Part shown: positions 1 through 6,729 of the stretch, piece after piece | Layout: every line of letters starts with the position of its first letter | How positions within the stretch are numbered: position 1 is the stretch's first letter | Source: DAOTXK01 sp034435395 | Lineage (GTDB): Bacteria; Chloroflexota; Anaerolineae; Aggregatilineales; Ch27 | Direction: 5' to 3' | Length of the DNA stretch: 21,889 nucleotides | Assembly (NCBI GenBank): GCA_034435395.1 | Contig: DAOTXK010000206.1 | Location: 1 to 21,889 of the forward strand | Notes under the pieces: model-generated | Database searches by the model: none | What the model was told of the DNA's origin: nothing | Seen by the model: the letters and a program-made list of their open reading frames with translations, nothing else | Program-made: the position numbers and the translations under genes

Positions 1-10
1 GGGGAAGAAC

Positions 11-1462
11 ATGCGGCGGACCAAAATTGTCGTCACACTCGGCCCGGCCACCAGCACTCACCAGCGAATCGCCGAGCTGATCGAAGCGGGCATGAACGTG
101 GCGCGGCTGAATTTTTCACATGGCACCCACGCCGACCATGCCGCCAGCCTGGTCATGGTCCGCGCGGCAGCCGCCGAGCTGGGCCAGCCCATCGCCATCC
201 TGCAGGACTTACAGGGGCCTAAAATCCGCACCGGGGCGCTGGAAAACGGCGAACCGGTCGAGTTGACCAACGGGCAGACGTTCACCATCACCACGCGGCC
301 AGTGATCGGCAACCGGCAGCAGGTGCACACCACCTACGACGCGCTACCGCACGACGTTTCCCCCGGCGATGCCATCCTGATTTCCGATGGGCTGCTGGCC
401 CTCAAGGTCCACAAAACAACCGATACCGACGTGCTCTGCGAGGTGATCAACGGCGGCATCCTGCGCGAGAAACAGGGCCTCAACCTGCCCGGCGTGAAGA
501 TCAGCGCGCGGGCGGTCACCAGGAAGGACATCAACGACCTGCACTTCGGGCTGGAGCAGGGCGTGGACTACGTGGCGATCTCGTTCGTCCGGCAGCCGGA
601 TGATGTCCAGCAGGTTAAGGACCTGATCCGGCAGGCCGGCCAGGACGTGCCCGTCATCGCCAAGATCGAGCGCCCGGAGCCGCTGGAAGCGCTGAACGAC
701 ATCCTGGCCGTGGCCGACGGTGTGATGGTGGCGCGCGGCGACCTGGGGGTAGAGCTTCCGCTGGAAGAGGTGCCCGTCATCCAGAAACACATCATCGCGG
801 CGGCCAACCGGCGCGCTGTCCCCGTGATCACGGCCACCCAGATGCTGGAGTCGATGATCCATAACCCCACGCCGACGCGGGCCGAGGTCAGCGACGTGGC
901 CAACGCCATCATCGACGGCAGCGACGCGGTGATGCTGAGCGGCGAAACGTCCATCGGCCAATACCCGGTGGAAGCGGTCCGGATGATGGCCGAGATCATC
1001 GCCGCCGCCGAGGCCAGCGGCTACTGCCATCTCAGCCAGGGGGCGGGCGACGGCCGCTGGCTGAGACACGACGTGGACACCATCCCGGAGGCGATTGGCG
1101 CGGCGGTCAGCGCCATCGTGAGCACGCTGGGCGTGGCCTGTATCTGGGTATTCACCCAGTCGGGCAGCACGGCGCGGCTGACGGCCCAGTTCCGGCCTGG
1201 CGTGCCGATCATCGCCTTCACGCCTTACGAACACGTCTACCGCCGTATGAGCCTGCTGTGGGGCGTCACGCCGGTCAGGGTGCCGTACTTTGAGACCGAC
1301 GAGCAGTTCTGGCAGCGCACGCTGCCGGTCATGATCGAGCGCGGCTACGCCAGGCCGGGGGACACGGTGGTGATGACGGGCGGCCATCCCTTCAGCCAGC
1401 ACGGCCCGACCAACTTCCTCAAGATCATCCAGCTGGAAGAGGCCGGAGCGGCCCGGTCATGA
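11..1462 (+). CDS. pyk: Pyruvate kinase
   Basis: Converts phosphoenolpyruvate and ADP to pyruvate and ATP, the last step of glycolysis, in the cytosol. The 483-residue protein has the usual bacterial length and no extra C-terminal PEP-utiliser domain. Visible landmarks are the substrate and cation loop RLNFSHG (residues 32-38), DLQGPKIRTG (66-75), the catalytic lysine in AKIERPEP (K218, with metal ligand E220), ARGDLGVELP (241-250, metal ligand D244) and TQMLESM (276-282, T276). The B domain lies at about 75-170, and the C-terminal domain, where allosteric effectors usually bind, at about 355-480. The ATG is preceded by GGGGAAG at the window edge. Residue K71 stands where K+-dependent enzymes have Glu, so the enzyme resembles the PykA-type, K+-independent group. 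What lies upstream is outside the window. Confidence 0.97.
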   Translation: MRRTKIVVTLGPATSTHQRIAELIEAGMNVARLNFSHGTHADHAASLVMVRAAAAELGQPIAILQDLQGPKIRTGALENGEPVELTNGQTFTITTRPVIGNRQQVHTTYDALPHDVSPGDAILISDGLLALKVHKTTDTDVLCEVINGGILREKQGLNLPGVKISARAVTRKDINDLHFGLEQGVDYVAISFVRQPDDVQQVKDLIRQAGQDVPVIAKIERPEPLEALNDILAVADGVMVARGDLGVELPLEEVPVIQKHIIAAANRRAVPVITATQMLESMIHNPTPTRAEVSDVANAIIDGSDAVMLSGETSIGQYPVEAVRMMAEIIAAAEASGYCHLSQGAGDGRWLRHDVDTIPEAIGAAVSAIVSTLGVACIWVFTQSGSTARLTAQFRPGVPIIAFTPYEHVYRRMSLLWGVTPVRVPYFETDEQFWQRTLPVMIERGYARPGDTVVMTGGHPFSQHGPTNFLKIIQLEEAGAARS

Positions 1463-1561
1463 CGCGGGTCGGGGGCGCTCGCCCGGGGGATTGATCAGAA
1501 GGGCGGCGCTGGCCCACCCGGCTGGGATCAGCTGTCCACATGATAGCTGGCTAAGTGTGGC

Positions 1562-1589
1562 TTGTGCAGCCATCACTGTGTGTTACAAT
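1562..1589 (+). promoter_or_regulatory. Sigma-70-like promoter of the moa operon
   Basis: A TTGTGC box (1562-1567) and a TACAAT box (1584-1589) are 16 bp apart. An AT-rich 5' leader of roughly 40 nt follows, before the moaA start at 1636. The leader is too short to hold a molybdenum-cofactor riboswitch. This is pattern matching only. Confidence 0.6.
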
Positions 1590-1635
1590 TATTTAAACAG
1601 ATGGATGTTTATTAAATTAGGCACGAGGCTGAACC

Positions 1636-2619
1636 ATGACGCCCCTCACCGACCAGTTTGGCCGTGCAGTGAACTACCTTCGCCTTTCGGTGATCGACCG
1701 CTGCAATTTGCGCTGTCATTTCTGCATGCCGTTGCACGGGCTGGAATTTTACGCCAACCACGAACTGCTCTCGTTCGACGACCTGGTCTTCACCCTGCAG
1801 GTCGCCAATCGGCTGGGCATCGACCGGGTCCGGATCACCGGCGGGGAGCCGCTGCTGCGCCCTCACCTGCCGGAACTGATCCGCCGCCTCAAGGCCGAAG
1901 CCGGCGTCCGCCAGGTGTCGATGACCACCAATGCCATGCTGCTGGCCCGGCACGCCAGGGCACTGGTTGACGCGGGCCTGGACTGGGTGAACATCAGCCT
2001 GGAGTCGCTTCACCCGGAGCGCTACCAGGCCATCACCCGCTTCGGCCTCCTGGAGAACGTGTGGGCGGGCATCCGGGCCGCCGCCGAAGCCGGGCTGCCG
2101 ACCATCAAGATCAACACGTTGATCATGAAAGACAGCAACGACGACGAGATCGAAGAATGGCTGGACATCATCCGGGACCACGATCTGATCGTGCGCTTCC
2201 TGGAGCTGATGCCCATCGGCGAGGTCAACCACAACGGCGGCATGGCCCACTTTGTCAACCTGACCGAGGTCCGGCAGCGGCTGATCGAGACGCATGGGCT
2301 GGTCCCGGCCTTGGTGGAACGCGGCAACGGCCCGGCCAAATATTGGAAGGTCCCCGGCGCGAAGGGCCGGATCGGCTTCATCACCCCGATCTCGGATAGT
2401 TACTGCGACACCTGCAATCGCTTCCGGCTGACCGCCGTGGGCGATCTGCGGCCCTGCCTGGCCTATGACCTGTACGTCCCCCTGGGCGAGGCCATCCAGC
2501 GCCGGGATGCCGCCGCCGTGGAGGCCGGGTTCCGGGAAGCGGCCCGCCGCAAGCCTGCCGGTCACCAGTGGGCGGTCGGCCAGACCACGGCGACGGGCAT
2601 GTCTCACCTGGGAGGTTGA
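1636..2619 (+). CDS. moaA: GTP 3',8-cyclase MoaA (radical SAM)
   Basis: First enzyme of molybdopterin synthesis. It uses S-adenosylmethionine and iron-sulfur clusters to cyclise GTP to 3',8-cyclo-GTP, the substrate of MoaC. The 327-residue protein has the radical-SAM cluster motif C23-x3-C27-x2-C30, the SAM-binding GGEP (69-72), and the second cluster ligands C257, C260 and C274. R16 and the arginines R262 and R264 in CNRFRLT match the GTP-contacting positions. The protein ends in Gly-Gly (SHLGG), the conserved C-terminal tail needed by this family. The start is supported by GAGG at 1625-1628, 7 nt before ATG. It is the first gene of a moaA-moaD-moaE-moaC operon with its own promoter. Confidence 0.97.
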   Translation: MTPLTDQFGRAVNYLRLSVIDRCNLRCHFCMPLHGLEFYANHELLSFDDLVFTLQVANRLGIDRVRITGGEPLLRPHLPELIRRLKAEAGVRQVSMTTNAMLLARHARALVDAGLDWVNISLESLHPERYQAITRFGLLENVWAGIRAAAEAGLPTIKINTLIMKDSNDDEIEEWLDIIRDHDLIVRFLELMPIGEVNHNGGMAHFVNLTEVRQRLIETHGLVPALVERGNGPAKYWKVPGAKGRIGFITPISDSYCDTCNRFRLTAVGDLRPCLAYDLYVPLGEAIQRRDAAAVEAGFREAARRKPAGHQWAVGQTTATGMSHLGG

Positions 2620-2626
2620 GGTCGCG

Positions 2627-2875
2627 ATGCAGGTGAGCGTGGTCTTTTACGGCAGACTCAAAACGGACACCGGGATGGCAACCTGTGACCTCCGCCTGGA
2701 TGGCGAGTCGATCACCGTGCAGGATGTGGCCGACGCGCTGGTCGCCCTGTACCCGGCCCTGGAGCCGCAGCTCCCCACGGTGGCCTTCGCCATCGGCGCG
2801 GCCCTGGTCGGGCGGGATGCCGCCGTGCAGGACGGGGACGAAGTCGGCTTGCTGCCCCCGGTCAGCGGAGGATGA
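2627..2875 (+). CDS. moaD: Molybdopterin synthase small subunit MoaD
   Basis: An 82-residue ubiquitin-like sulfur carrier. Its C-terminal Gly-Gly is thiocarboxylated and delivers sulfur to cyclic pyranopterin monophosphate in the MoaE active site. The sequence starts MQVSVVFYGRLKT and ends PPVSGG, the expected beta-grasp ends. The same frame is open much further upstream, inside moaA, but the start at 2627 is chosen because it has GGAGG at 2611-2615 and matches family length. It begins 7 nt after the moaA stop, so the two genes are probably translationally coupled. Confidence 0.93.
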   Translation: MQVSVVFYGRLKTDTGMATCDLRLDGESITVQDVADALVALYPALEPQLPTVAFAIGAALVGRDAAVQDGDEVGLLPPVSGG

Positions 2876-2882
2876 GCGGCCT

Positions 2883-3347
2883 ATGGGCAGATGGGTGACG
2901 GAAGAACCGCTGGACCTCAACGCGCTGCTGGCCGAGACCGAAGACCCCGGCAGCGGGGCGCTGGTGGTCTTCAGCGGCACGGTCCGCGACCAGAACGACG
3001 GGCGTTCCGTCAGCAGCATGACTTACGAGGCGCACGTCGCCCTGGCGGAGCGCGTTTTGCAGCAGATCGAGGCGGAAGCCCTGGCGCGTTTTTCCGCCCG
3101 CCGCTGTCGGATCGTCCACCGCCTCGGCCCGCTGGCGTTGGGTGAGGTGAGCGTGTACGTGGTGGTCCGGGCCGCCCACCGGGCGGAAGCCTTCGCCGCG
3201 GCCCGGTACGGCATCGAGGCGGTCAAACAGCGCGTCCCCATCTGGAAGCGCGAGCACTACCTCGACGGCGACAGCCGCTACCTGGAGGGGACACCCTTAC
3301 CAGAGGCCGGGGGCGGGAGACCGGAGACCGGGAGGCCAGGAGGCTAG
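2883..3347 (+). CDS. moaE: Molybdopterin synthase catalytic subunit MoaE
   Basis: Large subunit of molybdopterin synthase. With MoaD it converts cyclic pyranopterin monophosphate to molybdopterin. The start at 2883 has GGAGGA (2867-2872) overlapping the end of moaD and gives 154 residues, a normal length. Family landmarks are FSGTVRDQNDGR (30-41), the His-Arg pair at 99-100, and the two active-site lysines in the VKQRVPIWKRE segment (K115 and K122). The frame is open upstream across moaD, but that extension is a shadow. The last 15 or so residues, rich in Gly, Pro and Arg, are encoded by a purine-rich repeat that also supplies the TAG stop; this tail is unlikely to be conserved. Confidence 0.95.
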   Translation: MGRWVTEEPLDLNALLAETEDPGSGALVVFSGTVRDQNDGRSVSSMTYEAHVALAERVLQQIEAEALARFSARRCRIVHRLGPLALGEVSVYVVVRAAHRAEAFAAARYGIEAVKQRVPIWKREHYLDGDSRYLEGTPLPEAGGGRPETGRPGG

Positions 3348-3380
3348 AGGCCGAGAGGCCAGAGGCCGGGAGGCCGGAGC
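3299..3380 (+). repeat. Purine-rich short tandem repeat at the moaE 3' end
   Basis: About 80 bp of degenerate repeats of the type GAGGCC or GGAGACC, about 7-10 bp per unit, on the + strand. It covers the last codons and the stop of moaE and runs into the moaE-moaC gap. The unit boundaries are imprecise. The strand is almost all G, A and C, with very few T. Confidence 0.7.
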
Positions 3381-3442
3381 AAACTCCCGGCGGGTATGAG
3401 GGCTGACTTAACGACTGAAGGCCCGCCATTGACGAGGACGGA

Positions 3443-3898
3443 ATGAAAGACATCACCGAAAAACCGGACACCTTCCGCGAGGCTGTCGCCGAGGTGTACG
3501 TCGATATGCCCGCCGAACTGGTCGCCATCCTGCGGGAGCGCCGGGCGGAGAAAGGTGACGCCCTGGAACTGGCGCGAGCGGCAGCGGCCCTGGCCGCCAA
3601 AAAGACCTGGGACCTGATCCCCTTCTGCCATCCCATCCCCCTGACTTACGTCGGCGTGAGTTATGACTTCGGCGAGACCTGGGTGCGCATCGAGACCTGC
3701 GTGCGGACCAGGGCCAGCACCGGGGTGGAGATGGAAGCCCTGACGGCGGGCAGCCTGGCCGCGCTGACCATCTACGACATGCTCAAGATGTACACCCCGG
3801 CGATGACCATCCGTGGGGGGCGGCTCCTGCGCAAAACCGGCGGCAAAAGCGGTGATTACCGCGCCCCAAACGGCCCGCCGCATGTCGAGCGGTCCTAG
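3443..3898 (+). CDS. moaC: Cyclic pyranopterin monophosphate synthase MoaC
   Basis: Rearranges 3',8-cyclo-GTP, the MoaA product, into cyclic pyranopterin monophosphate. The 151-residue protein carries KGDALELAR (37-45), the LIPFCHP loop (58-64, H63), TGVEMEALT (93-101), YDMLK (111-115, D112) and the C-terminal KTGGKSG (131-137, K131). These cover the family's catalytic and binding positions. GAGG at 3434-3437 is 5 nt before the ATG. The protein begins at the residue that aligns with the internal MVD(V/I) of most homologues, so the usual 10-15 residue N-terminal extension is absent. It is separated from moaE by 95 nt holding the repeat, unlike the tight moaA-D-E junctions. Confidence 0.95.
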   Translation: MKDITEKPDTFREAVAEVYVDMPAELVAILRERRAEKGDALELARAAAALAAKKTWDLIPFCHPIPLTYVGVSYDFGETWVRIETCVRTRASTGVEMEALTAGSLAALTIYDMLKMYTPAMTIRGGRLLRKTGGKSGDYRAPNGPPHVERS

Positions 3899-4044
3899 CC
3901 CGGCGGGCCGACGCGCGACCGCCCACTCCTGGCGGCCAGTCCCTCCCCTCATCCAGGTATGTGATCTCCTTCAGGTTTCGGCGGAATCCGCGCCATTGGG
4001 GTAACATAAACCCTCGTCAGTGCATCTAACAAAGGATACCCATC

Positions 4045-4065
4045 ATGAGTCTGTGTGGAGAATGA
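4045..4065 (+). other. Six-codon upstream ORF before the thioredoxin gene
   Basis: ATG at 4045 opens a frame reading MSLCGE and stops at 4063-4065. It has a good Shine-Dalgarno, AAAGGA at 4031-4036, with an 8-nt spacer. The stop is one base before the thioredoxin ATG at 4067, so ribosomes ending here could re-start on the main gene. It may be a leader peptide or chance. Confidence 0.35.
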
Positions 4066-4066
4066 G

Positions 4067-4771
4067 ATGACTGTGGCCGAACCGGTGGTATTGACGACGA
4101 CCGAGGAACTGGACGCCCAATTGCAGGGCGACCGCCCGGTATTGATGTTGCTCTGGCGCGACCGACCGCCTCAACAGGCGGTGGAGATGGCGCTCAAAGA
4201 GGTCGCCGAGAAGCACGGTCAGCAGGTCCAGGTATTGAAAGTGGACGCGCGGGAGAACCCCGCCCTGGCGGAACGTTTTGACCTGGGCCAGGCCCCGGTG
4301 CTGATCGGCTGGTACGAGGGCGAGGAGCGCCTCCGCCGCGCCAAACCCTGGAACAGCGACGTGGCCTTCATGGCCCAGGACCTGCTGGCGATGGCCCCGC
4401 CCCCTGAATCGGCAGCCGAAGACGGGGCCGCCGTCGAGGACCGCCCCATCCACGTCACCGAGCAGACTTTCCAGGAGAAGGTCATCAACAGCCCATTGCC
4501 GGTGCTGGTGGACTTCTGGGCGGAGTGGTGCGGGCCGTGTAAGATGGTCGCGCCGATTCTGGAGCGGCTGGCCAGGGAGTTCGCTGGAAAAGTGCGCATC
4601 GCCAAAGTGGACGTGGACCAGAATCCACGGCTGGCCGCCCAGTTCGGCGTCCAGGGCATCCCGACGCTGATGTTCGTCAAAAATGGCCGGATCGTCGGGC
4701 AGTCGGCTGGCGCAGCGCCGGAGCCCGCGCTGCGTGACGCCCTCAACAAGCTGATCGCGTGGCCGGTCTGA
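4067..4771 (+). CDS. Tandem thioredoxin-fold protein with one active site
   Basis: A 234-residue protein with two thioredoxin-like halves. The C-terminal half (about 127-234) is a standard thioredoxin: DFWAEWCGPCKM (149-160), redox pair C155 and C158, and the cis-Pro of GIPTLMF (P199). The N-terminal half (about 8-110) keeps the fold pattern, with a VLKVDARENPALAERF segment, but has WRDRPPQQ where CxxC would be, so it has no redox cysteines. No signal peptide is seen; it is expected to be cytosolic. The start at 4067 (ATG, GGAG at 4057-4060) is preferred over GTG at 4055. The role of the dead half is unknown; it could bind a partner. Such N-terminal fused architectures can also resemble the CnoX type of thioredoxin-chaperone, but no TPR region is present here. 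Confidence 0.9.
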   Translation: MTVAEPVVLTTTEELDAQLQGDRPVLMLLWRDRPPQQAVEMALKEVAEKHGQQVQVLKVDARENPALAERFDLGQAPVLIGWYEGEERLRRAKPWNSDVAFMAQDLLAMAPPPESAAEDGAAVEDRPIHVTEQTFQEKVINSPLPVLVDFWAEWCGPCKMVAPILERLAREFAGKVRIAKVDVDQNPRLAAQFGVQGIPTLMFVKNGRIVGQSAGAAPEPALRDALNKLIAWPV

Positions 4772-4801
4772 TCGGGGTGCCGGGCAGCCGAACACTCTGA
4801 C

Positions 4802-4827
4802 GCAGGGGGGCGGGTCGGCTCCCCTGC
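4802..4827 (+). terminator. Hairpin between thioredoxin and methyltransferase genes
   Basis: A stem with GCAGGGG (4802-4808) pairing with CCCCTGC (4821-4827). It extends inward to about 10 pairs with one G-U and a 6-nt loop. No T-run follows, so a factor-independent stop is uncertain, but its place 30 nt after a stop codon fits a terminator. Confidence 0.45.
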
Positions 4828-4856
4828 ATCCCCGTTGTGCCGCCAAAGGAGCGCGC

Positions 4857-5624
4857 GTGACCGGCCACCACGCCAGTACCCTCCCTACCGATGCCTCTGA
4901 AGCCGCCGTCCGGGGCGAGCCGAGCCACGTCTGGCGGGCCGGGCAGGAGCGCCGTCTGGCGATGATCGCCCGCCACGCCCCGCTGACGGGCCGTCGCGTG
5001 CTGGAAGTTGGCTGCGGGCTGGGGATGTACACCGGCGTGTATCGCCGCCGCTTCGCCTCGCAGGTGGAGGCCTTCGACGTGGAATTCCGGCGCGCGGCCC
5101 AGGCCCGGTCCAACACCCCGCATGCCCTGGTCGCCGCCGGGGAAGCCATCCCCTACCGGGACAACCTGTTCGACGTGGTGATCAGCAACGAGGTGATCGA
5201 ACATATGCGGGACGACCGGGCCGCCGTCGCCGAGATGGTGCGCGTCTGCCGGGCGGGCGGGCGGATCGTGATCTTTTGCCCCAACCGCTGGTACCCGGTC
5301 GAGCAGCACGGCCACTACTGGCGCGGCCAGTACCACTTCGGCAACACGCCGCTGATCAACTATCTGCCGGATCGCTGGCGAAACCGGCTGGCTCCCCACG
5401 TGCGGACCTACACGCGGCGCGGCCTGTTCCGGCTGGTAGAAGGGTTGCCGGTGCGCGTGGTGCATTACACCCGCATCTTCGGCGGCTATGACAACATTGT
5501 CGCCCGGCTGGGGACGGCCGGCCGTCTGTTGCGGGCCATGCTCCACGCCCTGGAGCGGACGCCCCTGCGCGTGCTGGGGCTGAGCCACCTGCTGGTGCTG
5601 GAAAAATGCCCGGAAGACAGGTGA
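4857..5624 (+). CDS. Class I SAM-dependent methyltransferase
   Basis: A 255-residue cytosolic methyltransferase of the Methyltransf_11 type. Motif I is VLEVGCGLG (48-56), the acidic strand-2 end is FDVE (73-76), and the later motif is LFDVVISNEVIEHM (104-117). The C-terminal half has many aromatic and basic residues (about 145-215), which may shape the acceptor site. The substrate cannot be told from sequence. The GTG start at 4857 is supported by AAAGGAG at 4845-4851. It stands alone on its strand, with a hairpin before it and a convergent gene after it, so there is no operon partner to suggest a pathway. Confidence 0.88.
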   Translation: MTGHHASTLPTDASEAAVRGEPSHVWRAGQERRLAMIARHAPLTGRRVLEVGCGLGMYTGVYRRRFASQVEAFDVEFRRAAQARSNTPHALVAAGEAIPYRDNLFDVVISNEVIEHMRDDRAAVAEMVRVCRAGGRIVIFCPNRWYPVEQHGHYWRGQYHFGNTPLINYLPDRWRNRLAPHVRTYTRRGLFRLVEGLPVRVVHYTRIFGGYDNIVARLGTAGRLLRAMLHALERTPLRVLGLSHLLVLEKCPEDR

Positions 5625-5643
5625 ATAGCCATCCCACGCTCTG

Positions 5644-5658
5644 GGGGCCTGTCGCCCC
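5644..5658. terminator. Small hairpin between convergent genes
   Basis: GGGGC (5644-5648) and GCCCC (5654-5658) can pair across a 5-nt loop in the 56-nt gap between two convergent genes. It could stop transcription from both sides. There is no T-run, so support is weak. Confidence 0.3.
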
Positions 5659-5680
5659 GGCGGGACGCTGCCTGTGCGGA

Positions 5681-6526
5681 CTACTTCTGCCGGAACGCGC
5701 CCTGAATCAGGTCAGCGGGGAAATAGCCGCCGGTGGTCCCTTCCACCGCATAATGGTACACCGCCGTCTGGTAGATGCCATTCAGCGTCGATCCGATCAG
5801 GCCGGTGCCCACCAGCAGGACCGCCGTCAACGCGATCGCCATCGCCAGGAACAGCACCGATTCCGCCGCCACCGCCAGCGCGATCAGCGGCAGGCCGATC
5901 AGCACGATGATCCCCAGCGCCAGCAGGCCGAAAACCGCCCCGATGCCGAAGTTGCCGACCAGTTGTTCGCCCCAGGTATCTTTGAGCAGCTGGCCGCTGC
6001 GTTTGACGGCCTCGATGGGGCCGATCTCCTCGATCACCAGCACTGGCACAACCAGGAACGTCACCACGCCCCAGGCGAAGCCCAGGATCGAGGAGACGAT
6101 CTGCCCGACGATGCCCCCTCGCTCCGAGATGGCCCGCAGGACCATCCCCACCGTGGCCGCGATCAGCGCGTAGCCCAGGATGTTGGCCGCGTGCTTGAGG
6201 GCGATGGAAAACCCGTCGCGGGCCGTGGGATCGCCCCCGCGCAGGCGGATGGTCGCCGCGCCGATCAGGGCGGCGTTGGAGAAAATGGTGGCGAAATACA
6301 TCACGACATAAAACAGGAAACCGATGGCCACGCTGAACAGGCCATCCGCCCGGCCGGTCGCCAGGGAATCGAAAAACCCGGCCAGCAGCATGGGCACGGC
6401 AAACGTGGCCATCACCGCGATCGCGCCGACCATCGAGATGATGGGAAAGAGGATCAGCTCTTTATCCGCTCGCAGGACCTCCACACTGGCCTGTACCAGC
6501 CGCCAGCTATTGGCGATCCGATTCAT
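5681..6526 (-). CDS. Six-helix membrane protein, DUF6159-like
   Basis: A 281-residue integral membrane protein with about six hydrophobic segments at roughly 24-50, 63-90, 113-131, 139-165, 192-217 and 222-247. No catalytic motif is visible. The segment around 165-186 (IEEIGPIEAVKRS then LLKDTWG) and the C-terminal YQTAVYHYA region (252-260) are what I associate with DUF6159 proteins, whose function is unknown. The minus-strand ATG at 6526 has a strong GAGGAGGG Shine-Dalgarno. The gene is divergent from the FHA-domain gene across 203 nt and convergent with the methyltransferase gene. The family name is from memory and should be treated as provisional; the membrane topology is well supported. 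Confidence 0.8.
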   Translation of the reverse strand: MNRIANSWRLVQASVEVLRADKELILFPIISMVGAIAVMATFAVPMLLAGFFDSLATGRADGLFSVAIGFLFYVVMYFATIFSNAALIGAATIRLRGGDPTARDGFSIALKHAANILGYALIAATVGMVLRAISERGGIVGQIVSSILGFAWGVVTFLVVPVLVIEEIGPIEAVKRSGQLLKDTWGEQLVGNFGIGAVFGLLALGIIVLIGLPLIALAVAAESVLFLAMAIALTAVLLVGTGLIGSTLNGIYQTAVYHYAVEGTTGGYFPADLIQGAFRQK

Positions 6527-6571
6527 GGTGTCCCTCCTCGTCAGGACTCAGGTGCATGACGCTCAGGGAAC

Positions 6572-6600
6572 ATTCTCGTGCAGGAAACGCGATTAAGCAA
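6572..6600 (-). promoter_or_regulatory. Candidate promoter of the minus-strand membrane gene
   Basis: Read on the minus strand: TTGCTT (6600-6595), a 17-bp gap, then GAGAAT (6577-6572). The -10 is only a 4 of 6 match. The -35 lies in the left arm of the inverted repeat described separately. Confidence 0.4.
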
Positions 6601-6669
6601 TGACCCCGCTCAGGCGCTGGCATCGTCTGGGAACGTGCCCCCCTGACGCACCTGAGGGCTTTCATTGCT
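6596..6669. promoter_or_regulatory. Inverted repeat spanning divergent promoters
   Basis: Two 19-nt arms (6596-6614 and 6651-6669) are inverted copies. The outer 8 bases (AGCAATGA with TCATTGCT) and the inner 6 (CTCAGG with CCTGAG) pair perfectly, with equal 5-nt spacers between them. The two -35 boxes fall in the outer parts of the arms. CTCAGG also occurs directly at 6547-6552 and 6562-6567. This looks like a binding site for a dimeric regulator or a promoter pair made by inverted duplication. Confidence 0.6.
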
Positions 6670-6693
6670 CGCAGCCAGTGAGGCGAATACAAT
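6665..6693 (+). promoter_or_regulatory. Sigma-70-like promoter of the FHA-domain gene
   Basis: TTGCTC (6665-6670) and TACAAT (6688-6693) are separated by 17 bp. The start codon is at 6730, so the leader would be about 30 nt. Confidence 0.6.
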
Positions 6694-6729
6694 ACGGTCA
6701 CGCGGACGGCTTACAGGGAGCAAACGCGC

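Noticed and set aside
344..1402. Long minus-strand open frame opposite pyruvate kinase
   Set aside because: It is Arg and His rich and matches no family; it is a shadow of the high-GC pyk frame.
1473..1484. GGGC-GCTC-GCCC mini hairpin after pyruvate kinase
   Set aside because: Only four pairs and no T-run; too weak to call a terminator.
1590..1635. Molybdenum-cofactor riboswitch before moaA
   Set aside because: The leader is only about 40 nt, far too short for the known motif.
1491..1970. Plus-strand open frame overlapping the start of moaA
   Set aside because: It crosses the moa promoter and moaA in another frame and resembles nothing known.
1612..2607. Long minus-strand frame opposite moaA
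   Set aside because: It is a shadow of moaA; moaA has all its motifs and a ribosome site.
5606..6559. 317-residue plus-strand frame opposite the DUF6159-like gene
   Set aside because: It is full of Gln, His, Arg and Asp, typical of the antisense of a membrane protein, and has no domain.
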